From UBA10646 sp046296295 (GTDB taxonomy: Bacteria; Bacteroidota; Bacteroidia; Chitinophagales; Chitinophagaceae), in contig JBKBLG010000010.1 in assembly GCA_046296295.1 (NCBI GenBank), positions 54,245-118,244 of the forward strand: a DNA stretch of 64,000 nt, in the 5' to 3' direction. Position numbers and translations under genes: made by a program. Under the pieces are notes generated by a model. The model was not told the origin of the DNA. It did no database searches and saw only the letters and a list, made by a program, of their open reading frames with translations. Below are positions 37,769-46,388 of this stretch, in pieces (position 1 is the stretch's first letter; each line of letters starts with the position of its first letter).

Positions 37769-38326
37769 ATGATGAAACAGCCTAACAAAGGACAACTACT
37801 AATAGCTGATCCATTTCTTAAAGATGCTAATTTCATACGTACCGTAGTACTACTGTGTGCTTTCAACGATAGCGACGGCGGCTTCGGTTTTGTGATGAAT
37901 CGTAAAAGCGAGCAAACACTTGCCGATGTTTTAGAAGCAGCTCCATTTCCACAATTTCCTTTGTATTATGGCGGCCCTGTTCAGTTAGATACCCTGCATT
38001 TTATACACACCGTTCCACATTTAATACCCGATGGCATACTTATTGGCAATGGCATGTATTGGAGTGGCGATTTCGATAAATTATTGCTACACTTGAGTAA
38101 TCAAGCGATAGGGCAGCATGAAATAAAATTTTTCTTGGGCTATAGCGGTTGGTCTGAAGGACAATTAGAAGAGGAAGTTGAGGAAGGCAGTTGGCTGCTT
38201 ACGCCTGCTACACCAACACTTGTATTTGAAACACCTGTGGATGCTTTGTGGCGGCAATCGGTACTACAATTAGGCGATGCTTATAAGGAAGTAATTCACT
38301 ACCCTATTGATCCACAGTTGAATTAA
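37769..38326 (+). CDS. YqgE/AlgH family protein
   Basis: 185 residues from ATG 37769 (MMKQPNKGQLLIADPFLKDANF); the second ATG at 37772 is equally possible. The conserved N-terminal GQLLIADP and FxRTVVLLCxHxxxGxxGFVMNR pattern (here FIRTVVLLCAFNDSDGGFGF) and PLYYGGPV are diagnostic of UPF0301/DUF179. The biochemical function is unknown; AlgH has been linked to regulation in Pseudomonas. It forms a single-gene unit ending at the strong hairpin at 38339. Confidence 0.93.
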   Translation: MMKQPNKGQLLIADPFLKDANFIRTVVLLCAFNDSDGGFGFVMNRKSEQTLADVLEAAPFPQFPLYYGGPVQLDTLHFIHTVPHLIPDGILIGNGMYWSGDFDKLLLHLSNQAIGQHEIKFFLGYSGWSEGQLEEEVEEGSWLLTPATPTLVFETPVDALWRQSVLQLGDAYKEVIHYPIDPQLN

Positions 38327-38338
38327 TTATACTTCATT

Positions 38339-38374
38339 AAAAAGCTGGTGCGCCGCAATGCACACCAGCTTTTT
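38339..38374. terminator. Bidirectional terminator between yqgE and atpC
   Basis: AAAAAGCTGGTG (38339-38350) and CACCAGCTTTTT (38363-38374) form a perfect 12-bp stem with a 12-base loop, with a T tract at the end on either strand. It serves both convergent genes. Confidence 0.92.
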
Positions 38375-38395
38375 GAGATTTACGTTGATATACGA

Positions 38396-38653
38396 TTAAT
38401 CTAACCCTTCAGCACCTTCTACTAAAACAGTTGCCTTGTTGTTATACATCTCAACAAAACCACTTTGAATAGCGTAGTGGTGTGTATCGTTTTTACTATC
38501 TACTAATACCTTAATCTTACCCTTACCCAAAGCACTTACCATAGGTGCATGTTTATCGAGCAGTTCAAACAAACCAGAGATGCCTGGCAATTGAACACCG
38601 TACACTTCACCGCTGTAAAGTTTTTTCTCAGGGGTTAATATTTCTAAAGTCAT
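38396..38653 (-). CDS. atpC: ATP synthase F1 epsilon subunit, short form
   Basis: 85 residues from ATG 38653 (MTLEILTPEKKLYSGEV); a TTG three codons upstream is less likely. Only the N-terminal beta-sandwich domain is present (VQLPGISGLFELLDKHAPMVSALG). The C-terminal two-helix domain that inhibits the enzyme in longer epsilon subunits is missing. Short forms of this kind are usual in Bacteroidota. It lies 65 bases after atpD and is probably co-transcribed with it. Confidence 0.93.
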   Translation of the reverse strand: MTLEILTPEKKLYSGEVYGVQLPGISGLFELLDKHAPMVSALGKGKIKVLVDSKNDTHHYAIQSGFVEMYNNKATVLVEGAEGLD

Positions 38654-38718
38654 ACAAGGCAATTTGAAAAATGAGCATTTTGAAAACAGACAATCAGTTA
38701 CAAATTTAGTAGTAACTA

Positions 38719-40218
38719 CTAGCCTTGTACCTGAGCCATCATTTTCTTACCCTTCTCAATAGCATCTTCTAAAGTACCAACAAGGTTGAAGGCAGCTTCA
38801 GGATACTCATCTACCTCACCATCCATGATGGCGTTGAAGCCACGGATAGTATCTTCTATACTTACAAATACACCCTTCAAACCTGTAAACTGTTCTGCTA
38901 CGTGGAATGGCTGACTTAAGAAACGTTGTACTTTACGAGCACGAGCTACCGTCATTTTATCTTCGTCGCTTAATTCATCCATACCAAGGATAGCAATGAT
39001 ATCTTGTAATTCTTTATAACGCTGCAAAATCATCTTCACACGCTGAGCACAGTTGTAGTGTGCTTCACCTACGATAGCAGGTGTTAAGATACGTGATGTT
39101 GAGTCTAGAGGGTCTACCGCAGGATAGATACCTAAGTCAGCAATCTTACGGCTTAATACGGTAGTAGCATCTAGGTGTGCAAAGGTTGTTGCAGGTGCAG
39201 GGTCAGTTAAGTCATCTGCAGGAACATACACAGCTTGCACAGAGGTAATTGAACCATTTTTGGTAGAAGTGATACGCTCTTGCATCAAACCCATTTCAGT
39301 AGCCAAAGTTGGCTGATAACCTACGGCCGAAGGCATACGACCTAACAAAGCCGATACTTCTGAACCAGCCTGTGTGAAACGGAAGATATTATCAACGAAG
39401 AAAAGAATGTCTTTACCCTTACCACTGCCATCGCCATCGCGGAAGTATTCTGCAATAGTTAAGCCGCTTAGTGCCACACGAGCACGAGCACCCGGAGGTT
39501 CATTCATCTGACCGAATACGAAGGTAGCTTTAGATTCTTTCAAACCTTCTAAGTCTACACTGCTCAAATCCCAGCCGCCTTCTTCCATGCTGTGCTTGAA
39601 TTTGTCGCCGTATTTCATAATACCCGCTTCAATCATTTCACGCAACAAGTCGTTACCCTCACGAGTACGCTCACCCACACCAGCGAATACCGACAAACCA
39701 CCGTGGCCCTTGGCAATGTTGTTAATCAATTCCTGAATCAATACAGTTTTACCTACACCGGCACCACCGAATAAACCAATTTTACCACCTTTTGCATAAG
39801 GCTCAATCAGGTCAATTACTTTAATACCAGTGAATAAAACTTCAGTAGCAGTACTTAAATCTTCGAACTTAGGAGGTAAAGCGTGAATAGGGCGACCGTT
39901 TTCTTTGCTGATAGCAGGCAATCCATCGATTGGGTCACCAGTTACGTTAAATAAACGACCGTTGATACCTTCACCAACAGGCATACTAATAGCACGACCA
40001 GTATCTACCACTTCCATACCACGCACCAAACCTTCGGTACCTTCCATAGAAATGGTACGAACGCTATCTTCACCCAAGTGCTGCTGTACTTCAAGCACAA
40101 GCTTTTCACCGTTTTCGCGGGCAATTTCTAATGCGTTAAAAATTTCTGGCAGGCTGCCTTCGAACTGTACGTCTACTACAGCACCGATGATTTGTTTTAC
40201 TTTACCCTTACTGGCCAT
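38719..40218 (-). CDS. atpD: ATP synthase F1 beta subunit
   Basis: 499 residues from ATG 40218 (MASKGKVKQIIGAVVDVQF). The frame continues upstream through 28 codons of non-family sequence that also contain the promoter. Catalytic P-loop GGAGVGKTVLIQEL (about 157-170), catalytic Glu in GVGERTREGND, and DELSDEDKMTVARARK near 398. The other synthase genes are not in this window; a separate atpD-atpC pair is usual in Bacteroidota. No repeat copy lies in the gene. Confidence 0.97.
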   Translation of the reverse strand: MASKGKVKQIIGAVVDVQFEGSLPEIFNALEIARENGEKLVLEVQQHLGEDSVRTISMEGTEGLVRGMEVVDTGRAISMPVGEGINGRLFNVTGDPIDGLPAISKENGRPIHALPPKFEDLSTATEVLFTGIKVIDLIEPYAKGGKIGLFGGAGVGKTVLIQELINNIAKGHGGLSVFAGVGERTREGNDLLREMIEAGIMKYGDKFKHSMEEGGWDLSSVDLEGLKESKATFVFGQMNEPPGARARVALSGLTIAEYFRDGDGSGKGKDILFFVDNIFRFTQAGSEVSALLGRMPSAVGYQPTLATEMGLMQERITSTKNGSITSVQAVYVPADDLTDPAPATTFAHLDATTVLSRKIADLGIYPAVDPLDSTSRILTPAIVGEAHYNCAQRVKMILQRYKELQDIIAILGMDELSDEDKMTVARARKVQRFLSQPFHVAEQFTGLKGVFVSIEDTIRGFNAIMDGEVDEYPEAAFNLVGTLEDAIEKGKKMMAQVQG

Positions 40219-40258
40219 AAGAAAGGAATATTTTGATTGACAGTTTCCAATTTGGCTG

Positions 40259-40266
40259 CAAAAGTA
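40259..40266 (-). promoter_or_regulatory. -7 element of the atpD promoter
   Basis: TACTTTTG on the minus strand matches TAnnTTTG, 40 bases upstream of ATG 40218. A clear -33 box at the right distance was not seen. Confidence 0.45.
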
Positions 40267-40613
40267 GGGGTTTTGTAGCTTTTTCATGTAGACAACTCCC
40301 ACTTTCTGAGTAAAATCTTTAAGTGCAAGAAAAGGGTATGGTTACCCAACAGCAACTATATACCAAGTTTTCAACGACTGTTGGAACGTATTGAGTAGTA
40401 GATATGATGTTGTGCACCATTCAGGTAAATGATGCTATTGCACTTTAGTTATCTGCGTGGCTAGTCTTGGTATCTAAACTCACGATAGCGAGATTTTTTT
40501 TCAGAAAATCAAGGAAAAAAGAGAAAAACGAACATCAAAAAGATAAAAAAATGACTTAAATTATTTTTTTATAAATTATTTTATCTTTATTTTGTATAAA
40601 CAAACTAACATTT
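40267..40613. other. AT-rich gap at the left border of the low-GC insert
   Basis: No gene is seen over about 350 bases. From about 40500 the sequence becomes very A/T-rich with A and T runs. TATCTTTA at 40582-40589 is a one-mismatch -7 element for the following gene. No terminal inverted repeats, tRNA or attachment-site duplication was recognised. Confidence 0.5.
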
Positions 40614-41744
40614 ATGAAAAACTCATCTTTGATTACAATAATTGTAGTCTTATCAATCTCATTAATCGCATTCGCATGTTCAAAAAAAGAATATGATACT
40701 GTGCAGGAATATTCAAAGAAAAATAGTAGTGTAATGTTGAGTTCTTCCGACTCAAATTTCTTAATTTCTGCTAAAAAAATGCATTTCGAATTAGACATAA
40801 AAAGTATACCTAGATTAAAGAAAGTTTATGGCACTGCACAGAATTGGGAAAAATACATTAATGATTTCAAGTCGAAAAAAAACGGTATGAAATCAAATTC
40901 AAATTGGCAGACAGAAAACACTGCTGGATTATTTGAAATTACTGGTGAATATTCAGACGGAATCCTTTATTCGGGTAACCAATCTGTTAAATGCAACGCT
41001 TATACCTATATATTCGATGCTATTGAAGAGGCCGGTCGCGAATTAATTTATTGTGACCGTGCAGGAGCTAGTAGTGCTTGCGCTGCCAAACTCAGGTCGG
41101 GTATGATAGATCAAAGTGAGCAAAATTTTTTAAGTGATTGTGATATGGAAGCAGGTTGGTTCTTACCATGTGTTGCTTATCCATTGAGTAATGTGGACGC
41201 TGTTTTCGATAATGAAGTAAATTATTATATAGAAAATAACGAGGGATTAAATCAGTTTCTCGATCCCAATGCTCCTTGCCAAGTATTTAATTCAGGCATT
41301 AATTTGCTTAACGCTTTAATAGATCAAAATTACGATAATAATCCCAGCCCTGGGTATACTTACTATATATCAAATAGAACTGCAACTACAAGATCATGCG
41401 AGTACAAATGGGTGTGTGGTAAAGCTACATCAATGTTATTTTCTTATGTGATAGCTCAATCAGTAGAAAAAAGTACCCACGTTTATAATAATTATTACAG
41501 TTCTTGGACATTTGCTACGTTTGAACACATCGGTGTGGATGAGGTTAGTTCAAATAGTTTTGGTGTTGGTTTTGAAATTAAAGAACAACCTAACAGCCCT
41601 CCTCACGCTGAAATTGTAAATCCATTCTTTGCTAAAACTACTATTGAAATAAAAATAACTGCGTCTTTGGTATACAAAGGTTTTCCAATATCAATTTATC
41701 GTACTTATCCTGCTTCTAAAGAATTTTATAGTACCCATCCATAA
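40614..41744 (+). CDS. Lipoprotein of unknown function
   Basis: 376 residues with a lipoprotein signal (SISLIAFACSKKE, Cys22). No domain is recognised. The mature part has a Ser/Lys/Asn-rich N-terminal region and then several cysteines (near CNAYTY, YCDRAGASSACAAKL, DCDMEAGWFLPCV and SCEYKWVCG), suggesting disulphides in an exported protein. Codon use is markedly A/T-rich compared with the genes on both sides, and no dispersed repeat copy occurs here. The next lipoprotein gene follows after five bases. Horizontal origin is inferred. Confidence 0.75.
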   Translation: MKNSSLITIIVVLSISLIAFACSKKEYDTVQEYSKKNSSVMLSSSDSNFLISAKKMHFELDIKSIPRLKKVYGTAQNWEKYINDFKSKKNGMKSNSNWQTENTAGLFEITGEYSDGILYSGNQSVKCNAYTYIFDAIEEAGRELIYCDRAGASSACAAKLRSGMIDQSEQNFLSDCDMEAGWFLPCVAYPLSNVDAVFDNEVNYYIENNEGLNQFLDPNAPCQVFNSGINLLNALIDQNYDNNPSPGYTYYISNRTATTRSCEYKWVCGKATSMLFSYVIAQSVEKSTHVYNNYYSSWTFATFEHIGVDEVSSNSFGVGFEIKEQPNSPPHAEIVNPFFAKTTIEIKITASLVYKGFPISIYRTYPASKEFYSTHP

Positions 41745-41749
41745 AAATC

Positions 41750-42439
41750 ATGAAACTTCTATTCTATTTTCTTTGCTTTTGCATTATATCTGCATGCACA
41801 AATCAAAGAAAAATAACGTCTGTAAATTTTTCTAGAATTATTTTGCTATATTCTAATTCTAGTGAAAAAAGTATTATTATAAATGACACAACTTACATAT
41901 CAAAGAAAGGAAATCATAATGTTTATACACATAACGTTTTGGGGGGTAAAGTAGTATTTAAAGGAAATAGTCCTGCCACGTCAACTGAAGTAAACTGGTA
42001 TACTGATTCAATATTTACAAATGTTATAGATAACAAATTAGATTTTGCCAAAAACTCATTAGGAAAAATTTACACTCGAAATGAGGCGGATAGTATCTTT
42101 AAAAATTACATGCTTGAACTTTCAAGTATTGACAAAATTTTTCTTGATTTTGAAAACTTAACGTTTAAAGACATTCAAATATATTCAAATAATGAGTTTA
42201 TAGTAAAATATAAAAATTTAGCTCCAAGTAAAGTAAATGATGTTGATAGTAGTGAGATATGGGTAAATACTAGCAAGGAAGATATGTATTTTTGCACATT
42301 ATTAAATTCATCTATTTGTGATTTAGTCTCTACTAAATTGAATAGACGAAAATTTCATATTTATAAAATAAAACATTATTTTAAAGAAAATGCAAGTAAT
42401 AATAGCCTTTGTTTTGAAATACAAATTAGGGAGATGTAG
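41750..42439 (+). CDS. Small lipoprotein of unknown function
   Basis: 229 residues with signal LCFCIISACTNQR (lipidated Cys16). The rest is rich in Ser, Asn, Ile and Lys, with alternating hydrophobic residues suggesting beta structure; no named domain is recognised. It lies in the AT-rich block (a hand count of the line at 41761 gives 17 G+C of 60) and its end overlaps the next gene by 50 bases. It is probably co-transcribed with the preceding lipoprotein. Confidence 0.7.
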   Translation: MKLLFYFLCFCIISACTNQRKITSVNFSRIILLYSNSSEKSIIINDTTYISKKGNHNVYTHNVLGGKVVFKGNSPATSTEVNWYTDSIFTNVIDNKLDFAKNSLGKIYTRNEADSIFKNYMLELSSIDKIFLDFENLTFKDIQIYSNNEFIVKYKNLAPSKVNDVDSSEIWVNTSKEDMYFCTLLNSSICDLVSTKLNRRKFHIYKIKHYFKENASNNSLCFEIQIREM

Positions 42440-42941
42440 TTTACTTTTTACTCTTTTTTTTAGTGTTACAGGTATTTGCTCTACAACTAAAGACTTGAGG
42501 ACATGGGAATGTAAAAGGCTGCACGAAATGTTGGTGCTTGAGAATTTAAATCGAATTACGCCACAGGATATAATCTCAATTAAAAAGGTATTTAATGGCG
42601 ATACAGCTTTGTTTAAGAAAAACAAAGAAAAATATTTCATACCAAATACAATTAGATCAATTGACTGGGATGATATTAGAAATTATACAAACCTGACTTT
42701 AAATGATATAAATTCAATACGCTCAAAAAGATGCTTTTTATATCCATGGACTTTTTTAGCCTTCTTAAGGTCACAAAAATTCCAACATGACCCATTAAGA
42801 AAATCAATTTTTAGTAGTATTAGAAAAAGAAGCTATAATCTTCCAATACAAGATCTGACTGATAATGAACTCATAAGTTTTATTTTCTCTAGGAATTCTT
42901 CAAATAAAAGTCACCAACACAAACATTCAACTAAATCTTAA
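42390..42941 (+). CDS. Unrecognised protein with N-terminal hydrophobic segment
   Basis: 183 residues. The N terminus (LLFTLFFSVTGICSTT) looks like a signal or anchor segment, possibly a lipoprotein signal with Cys30. The mature part is charged, with a basic Ser/His/Lys tail (SSNKSHQHKHSTKS). Repeated motifs of the form L-x-x-N/D-I-x-S-I (ITPQDIISIKKV, LTLNDINSIRSK, LTDNELISFIF) suggest short helical units. The 50-base overlap with the previous gene makes the exact start uncertain. AT-rich like its two upstream neighbours. Confidence 0.55.
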   Translation: MQVIIAFVLKYKLGRCSLLFTLFFSVTGICSTTKDLRTWECKRLHEMLVLENLNRITPQDIISIKKVFNGDTALFKKNKEKYFIPNTIRSIDWDDIRNYTNLTLNDINSIRSKRCFLYPWTFLAFLRSQKFQHDPLRKSIFSSIRKRSYNLPIQDLTDNELISFIFSRNSSNKSHQHKHSTKS

Positions 42942-43115
42942 CTATTTCGCTTTCGGCATCTTTGGTAACGTTACAACAGCGGCATATGATTTACTTGTAA
43001 TATTCGTAAGGGTGTACAACATTATTCCTATGCTGGCTGCTAAAACTGCAAACTGCCATACAATAGCCGAACTTATTGCATAATCATATTCATTTAAGTT
43101 AAAAATAGTTATTAT
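42942..43115 (-). pseudogene. Possible small membrane peptide or relic
   Basis: A minus-strand frame runs to TAG at 42942 and reads EYDYAISSAIVWQFAVLAA then SIGIMLYTLTNITSK, that is one good membrane helix plus a Lys/Pro-rich tail. It has no ATG, GTG or TTG at its beginning: in-frame codons upstream are ATA, ATA, ACT, ATT, while an ATG at 43093 is out of frame by one base. It lies just behind the aminotransferase gene on the same strand. It may be a decayed gene, a frameshift error, or use an ATT start. Confidence 0.3.
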
Positions 43116-43128
43116 GCAATAAGTTTTG

Positions 43129-44316
43129 TTAAGTCTTTATTGCTTGTAACAATATTTGCAAGCTTTTTTGTAATTCTGGTAAGGTAATACTTAATGGTGG
43201 TGCTATACGCAGGCAGTGTGTAGCATGCAAAAACCAATCGGTAATAAGTCCTGCATCCCAACAAGCATGTACCTTTTTCAAATTGGTATCGAAGCTATCA
43301 AAAGCAACGCTGCCCCATAAGCCAGCAGTTTGCAACTGTAACTCAGGGAAATGTGTTGCAAAAAACTGTCGGAGCATTGTTTCTTTTACCGCAAGGGTAT
43401 CTATCACATTGCTATTAAGCAACACCTCAAAAGCTGCCAAGCCAGCCGCACAACTTACCGGATGCCCTGCGAAAGTGCTAATATGCCCCAATACAGGATT
43501 GTTGGTAAAGGTGTGCATTAAACTTTCGTGAGCAATAAAAGCACCCAAGGGCATGCCGCCGCCAAGTGCTTTTCCTAACAATAACACATCGGGCACAACA
43601 CCGCTATGCTCAAATGCCCAAAGCTTACCGGTACGGCCAAAGCCTGCTTGAATTTCATCGAACACTAGTAGTGCACCATATTTATTACAAGCTTCGCGTA
43701 AGGCTTGCAACCAACCATCGGGCGGTGTTGTAACGCCGCTCTCGGCTTGCACCGGCTCTACAAAAACGGCGGCAGTGTTATGGTTAATTGCTGCTACCAT
43801 TTCCCAACTACCGTAAGCATATTGCGCCATACCCGGCAACAATGGCCTGTAAGCATTACGCCAATACTCGCTACCCATCATGCTTAATGCACCCTGTGTA
43901 CTACCATGATAGCTATTGGTGCAACTTAATATTTGTGTACGCTTGGTAACACGTTTGGCAAGTTTCATGGCACCTTCTGTAGCCTCGGCTCCGCTGTTAG
44001 TAAAGTATACACAGTTTAACCCTTGCGGTAAATGATCGGTTAAGGCTTTGGCATAACGCACTTGTGGTTGTTGGATAAACTCGCCGTATACAATTAAGTG
44101 CATATACTGCTCGGCTTGCGCCTTTACAGCCGCTATCACATCGGGATGGCTGTGCCCAATATTGGCTACACTGAAACCCGAAATTAAATCAACCATTTGC
44201 CGGCCTTCGGCGGTGTATTGGTAAATACCTTCGGCCCGTACCATTTCAAACCCAATTGGGTTGGGCGAAGTTTGTGCAATATGGCGGAAAAATAATTGTC
44301 GGTTCGTTGCATCCAT
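43129..44316 (-). CDS. Class III aminotransferase (PLP)
   Basis: 395 residues from ATG 44316 (MDATNRQLFFRHIAQTSPNP). Fold type I PLP motifs are present: NSGAEATEGAMKLAKR (cofactor phosphate binding), SYHGSTQGAL, FDEIQAGFGRTGKLWAFEH and the lysine region LLGKALGGGMPLGAFIA; LGHISTFAGHPVSCAAGLAA closes the site. The acceptor cannot be named; ornithine, acetylornithine or 4-aminobutyrate enzymes are the nearest relatives by motif. Repeat copies at 43384 and 44021, the latter encoding HLPQG. TACTTTTG (minus, 44322-44329) is a -7 box so close to this ATG that the leader would be nearly absent. Confidence 0.9.
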   Translation of the reverse strand: MDATNRQLFFRHIAQTSPNPIGFEMVRAEGIYQYTAEGRQMVDLISGFSVANIGHSHPDVIAAVKAQAEQYMHLIVYGEFIQQPQVRYAKALTDHLPQGLNCVYFTNSGAEATEGAMKLAKRVTKRTQILSCTNSYHGSTQGALSMMGSEYWRNAYRPLLPGMAQYAYGSWEMVAAINHNTAAVFVEPVQAESGVTTPPDGWLQALREACNKYGALLVFDEIQAGFGRTGKLWAFEHSGVVPDVLLLGKALGGGMPLGAFIAHESLMHTFTNNPVLGHISTFAGHPVSCAAGLAAFEVLLNSNVIDTLAVKETMLRQFFATHFPELQLQTAGLWGSVAFDSFDTNLKKVHACWDAGLITDWFLHATHCLRIAPPLSITLPELQKSLQILLQAIKT

Positions 44317-44382
44317 AACTGCAAAAGTAAGTACTAAAACATGCTTATCGGTTTGGTTCATACTTTTACCAAAAACAAGCGT

Positions 44383-44913
44383 ATGGCTTTAATATTACCT
44401 GTGCAAGGCAAGTTACCTACTTGGGGAGAGGATTGTTTTATTGCACCTAATGCTACCATTTGTGGCGATGTTGTAATGGGCAATGCATGTAGTGTTTGGT
44501 TTAATGCGGTAATTCGTGGAGATGTGCATTACATAAAAATGGGTGATAAAGTGAATGTGCAAGATGGTGCTGTTATACACTGTACCTATCAAAAACACCC
44601 CACTAACATTGGCAACAATGTTTCTATTGGCCATAACGCCTTGGTGCATGGTTGCACTATTCACGACAATGTACTTATAGGCATGGGGGCTATTGTAATG
44701 GATCGTTGTATTGTACAAAGTAACACTATTATTGCTGCCGGTGCTGTGGTGCTTGAGGGCACAGAAGTTGAAGCTGGCAGTATTTATGCGGGTGTACCGG
44801 CCAAAAAAGTGAAAACAGTGAGTGAAGTACATATTAACGGTGAAATCAACCGCATTGCGAACAATTACGTGCACTATGCTTCGTGGTTTTCGGAGGTGAA
44901 TGCAGCGAAATAA
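44383..44913 (+). CDS. Gamma-class carbonic anhydrase family protein
   Basis: 176 residues from ATG 44383 (MALILPVQGKLPTWGEDCF). Left-handed beta-helix hexapeptide repeats run through the protein. The putative zinc histidines are present: AVIHCTYQ and SIGHNALVHGC, together with RGDVHYIKMG. This is the Paal/CaiE/YrdA branch, which may act as carbonic anhydrase or be inactive; activity cannot be decided from sequence. It is transcribed divergently from the aminotransferase with a 66-base gap. Confidence 0.92.
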   Translation: MALILPVQGKLPTWGEDCFIAPNATICGDVVMGNACSVWFNAVIRGDVHYIKMGDKVNVQDGAVIHCTYQKHPTNIGNNVSIGHNALVHGCTIHDNVLIGMGAIVMDRCIVQSNTIIAAGAVVLEGTEVEAGSIYAGVPAKKVKTVSEVHINGEINRIANNYVHYASWFSEVNAAK

Positions 44914-44944
44914 AAAGGATGTTTGTCTGTATTATCGGATAGCT

Positions 44945-44976
44945 TTTGCCCCGATCACACTAACTGCTTATTTTTA
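44945..44976 (+). promoter_or_regulatory. Promoter of the 63-residue lipoprotein gene
   Basis: TTTG (44945-44948) and TATTTTTA (44969-44976, one mismatch) are 20 bases apart. The -7 box ends only five bases before ATG 44982, so the transcript may be leaderless. The -33 box overlaps a 12-base arm of an inverted repeat (44937-44948 with 45004-45015). Confidence 0.45.
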
Positions 44977-44981
44977 CCGGG

Positions 44982-45173
44982 ATGAGAAAATCTAAACATA
45001 TCACAAAAGCTATCCTTTTTGCTTGTATTATAAGTGGTAGCATTAGTTGTAAGGCAAAATATGGTTGCCCTAGCGATGGCCGTAACGTAGGTGCAGAAAA
45101 GTTGGCAAGTGGAGACTCAAAGGCTGCAAAAGCTGCGAAAAAGGCTCCGAAATTTAAAGGTGGTAAGTTTTAG
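44982..45173 (+). CDS. Very small lipoprotein
   Basis: 63 residues with a lipoprotein signal (CIISGSISCKAKYGC, lipidated Cys23). The mature part of about 40 residues is basic and Ala/Lys-rich (KAAKAAKKAPKFKGGKF), with a CPSDGRNVGAE segment. No family function is known to me. Positively charged short outer-membrane lipoproteins often bind nucleic acid or LPS, but nothing here proves that. It is flanked by a hairpin downstream and by a perfect repeat copy (45195). Confidence 0.7.
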   Translation: MRKSKHITKAILFACIISGSISCKAKYGCPSDGRNVGAEKLASGDSKAAKAAKKAPKFKGGKF

Positions 45174-45222
45174 TTGTATTTATGGTGCGTCAACATTTAC
45201 CGTAAGGTATTCAAGATAGTAA

Positions 45223-45260
45223 CAAACACAGGGCTCGCCTTTCGGTGAGCCCTGTGTTTG
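45223..45260. terminator. Hairpin between convergent lipoprotein genes
   Basis: CAAACACAGGGCTC (45223-45236) pairs perfectly with GAGCCCTGTGTTTG (45247-45260) across a ten-base loop. The T tract is weak on either side. It probably ends transcription from both convergent genes. Confidence 0.75.
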
Positions 45261-45301
45261 AAACTACTACTTGTTTATGAACCGAAAACTACTACACGAT
45301 T

Positions 45302-45748
45302 TTAAAGGGTAACTTCTACCTGCTTGAAATTGGTATGCTGTGGCATAGCAGTACCAACAGCTTTGTGATAGGTATAATTCTGATTGGTTATATAACGTAC
45401 CACTACTGAAGTTCGCAACTGCTGCCTATCGGGAATAATGTTGCCAATATTTTTTACAATAAGGGCCGGACTTACAGCTTGCGGAAACAACTGTATGCGC
45501 TGCATACTAATGGTACTATCCCACTCAATGGTATTGGCGCCAGTATGTATATTCTCTTTTGAGATAGCGAGTTTAACCTCGGCCATTAGTCCGTTGTACA
45601 CAGGCGCATCATAAGATTTTGCTTGTGCTAGCCGAAAAGCTACCGTTTGCGTTATGGGTTGCGCTTGTGGAGGGTTAGGAACTGGCTTACTGCAAGCAAC
45701 TACCACCCATAAGCACGTAATGCTTACTATCGGAAAAATAGATTTCAT
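45302..45748 (-). CDS. Small lipoprotein of unknown function
   Basis: 148 residues with signal CLWVVVACSKPVP (lipidated Cys19). The mature part begins with a Pro/Gln-rich linker (PNPPQAQPITQT) and then alternates hydrophobic and polar residues, suggesting a small beta-sandwich. No named domain is recognised. The 39-base gap upstream to the next minus-strand gene contains a perfect repeat copy (45773), so the two genes may share a transcript. Confidence 0.7.
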   Translation of the reverse strand: MKSIFPIVSITCLWVVVACSKPVPNPPQAQPITQTVAFRLAQAKSYDAPVYNGLMAEVKLAISKENIHTGANTIEWDSTISMQRIQLFPQAVSPALIVKNIGNIIPDRQQLRTSVVVRYITNQNYTYHKAVGTAMPQHTNFKQVEVTL

Positions 45749-45787
45749 AAGCTTTGAGCAATGAGGTTACACATTTACCGTAAGGTA

Positions 45788-46345
45788 TTAAAAATTAATA
45801 CCAATGGTTATACCAGCCCTTACACCAAAACCATCGACACCACCTGGCAAGTTGAAACTATTGGTACCATCAGACACTTTAACATTACCGCTATTGTATG
45901 ATGGACCAATAAACGCATCGAGTGTAATGCCTTTGCTATATACCCACTGATTACCAATTACTAAACCGCCGCCAAAGGTGTTTAGCGTTCCTTTATTAAG
46001 ACCATCTTTTAATTGAAAATTTTGGTAACGTGCAAATGGCGCTAAATAAAAGCCCTGCATAGCGCCACTATTCGAAGCGTAATAACGAAATTCTGGTGTT
46101 ATACCAAAACCTCTTAACACGGTACCATCGGCTTTAAAACCTGTGTAAAATGCACCTAGCTGAACGCTGGTATTGGCGCCAATTTTTCTTTCGTAAGAAA
46201 CATTACCGGTACGTACAATAGCACTGAATAAATTCACTTTTACAATGTTGGGCTTCTCTTTAGAAGTTACTGCCTTGGTTTGTGCACTAGCGCTTGAAAT
46301 AGCTGCGATACTTGCAATAGCGGCTGTGAATAACATTTTTCTCAT
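45788..46345 (-). CDS. Outer-membrane beta-barrel protein (DUF3575-like)
   Basis: 185 residues from ATG 46345 (MRKMLFTAAIASIAAISSASA, signal peptide cut before QTK). The mature protein is a series of about eight amphipathic strands (VKVNLFSAIVRTGNVSYERK, TSVQLGAFYTGFKA, GITPEFRYYAS) closing with GVRAGITIGINF, the usual C-terminal aromatic of an outer-membrane barrel. A perfect palindrome lies 44 bases upstream of the start, suggesting dedicated regulation. Exact function unknown. Confidence 0.8.
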   Translation of the reverse strand: MRKMLFTAAIASIAAISSASAQTKAVTSKEKPNIVKVNLFSAIVRTGNVSYERKIGANTSVQLGAFYTGFKADGTVLRGFGITPEFRYYASNSGAMQGFYLAPFARYQNFQLKDGLNKGTLNTFGGGLVIGNQWVYSKGITLDAFIGPSYNSGNVKVSDGTNSFNLPGGVDGFGVRAGITIGINF

Positions 46346-46388
46346 GTGATACATTTTGAGCAAAAATGTTTTGTTACAACAGGGCCAA

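Noticed and set aside
37625..37795. N-terminal extension of the sensor kinase
   Set aside because: It runs through the divergent promoter gap and two repeat copies and precedes a proper membrane helix starting at Met 37624.
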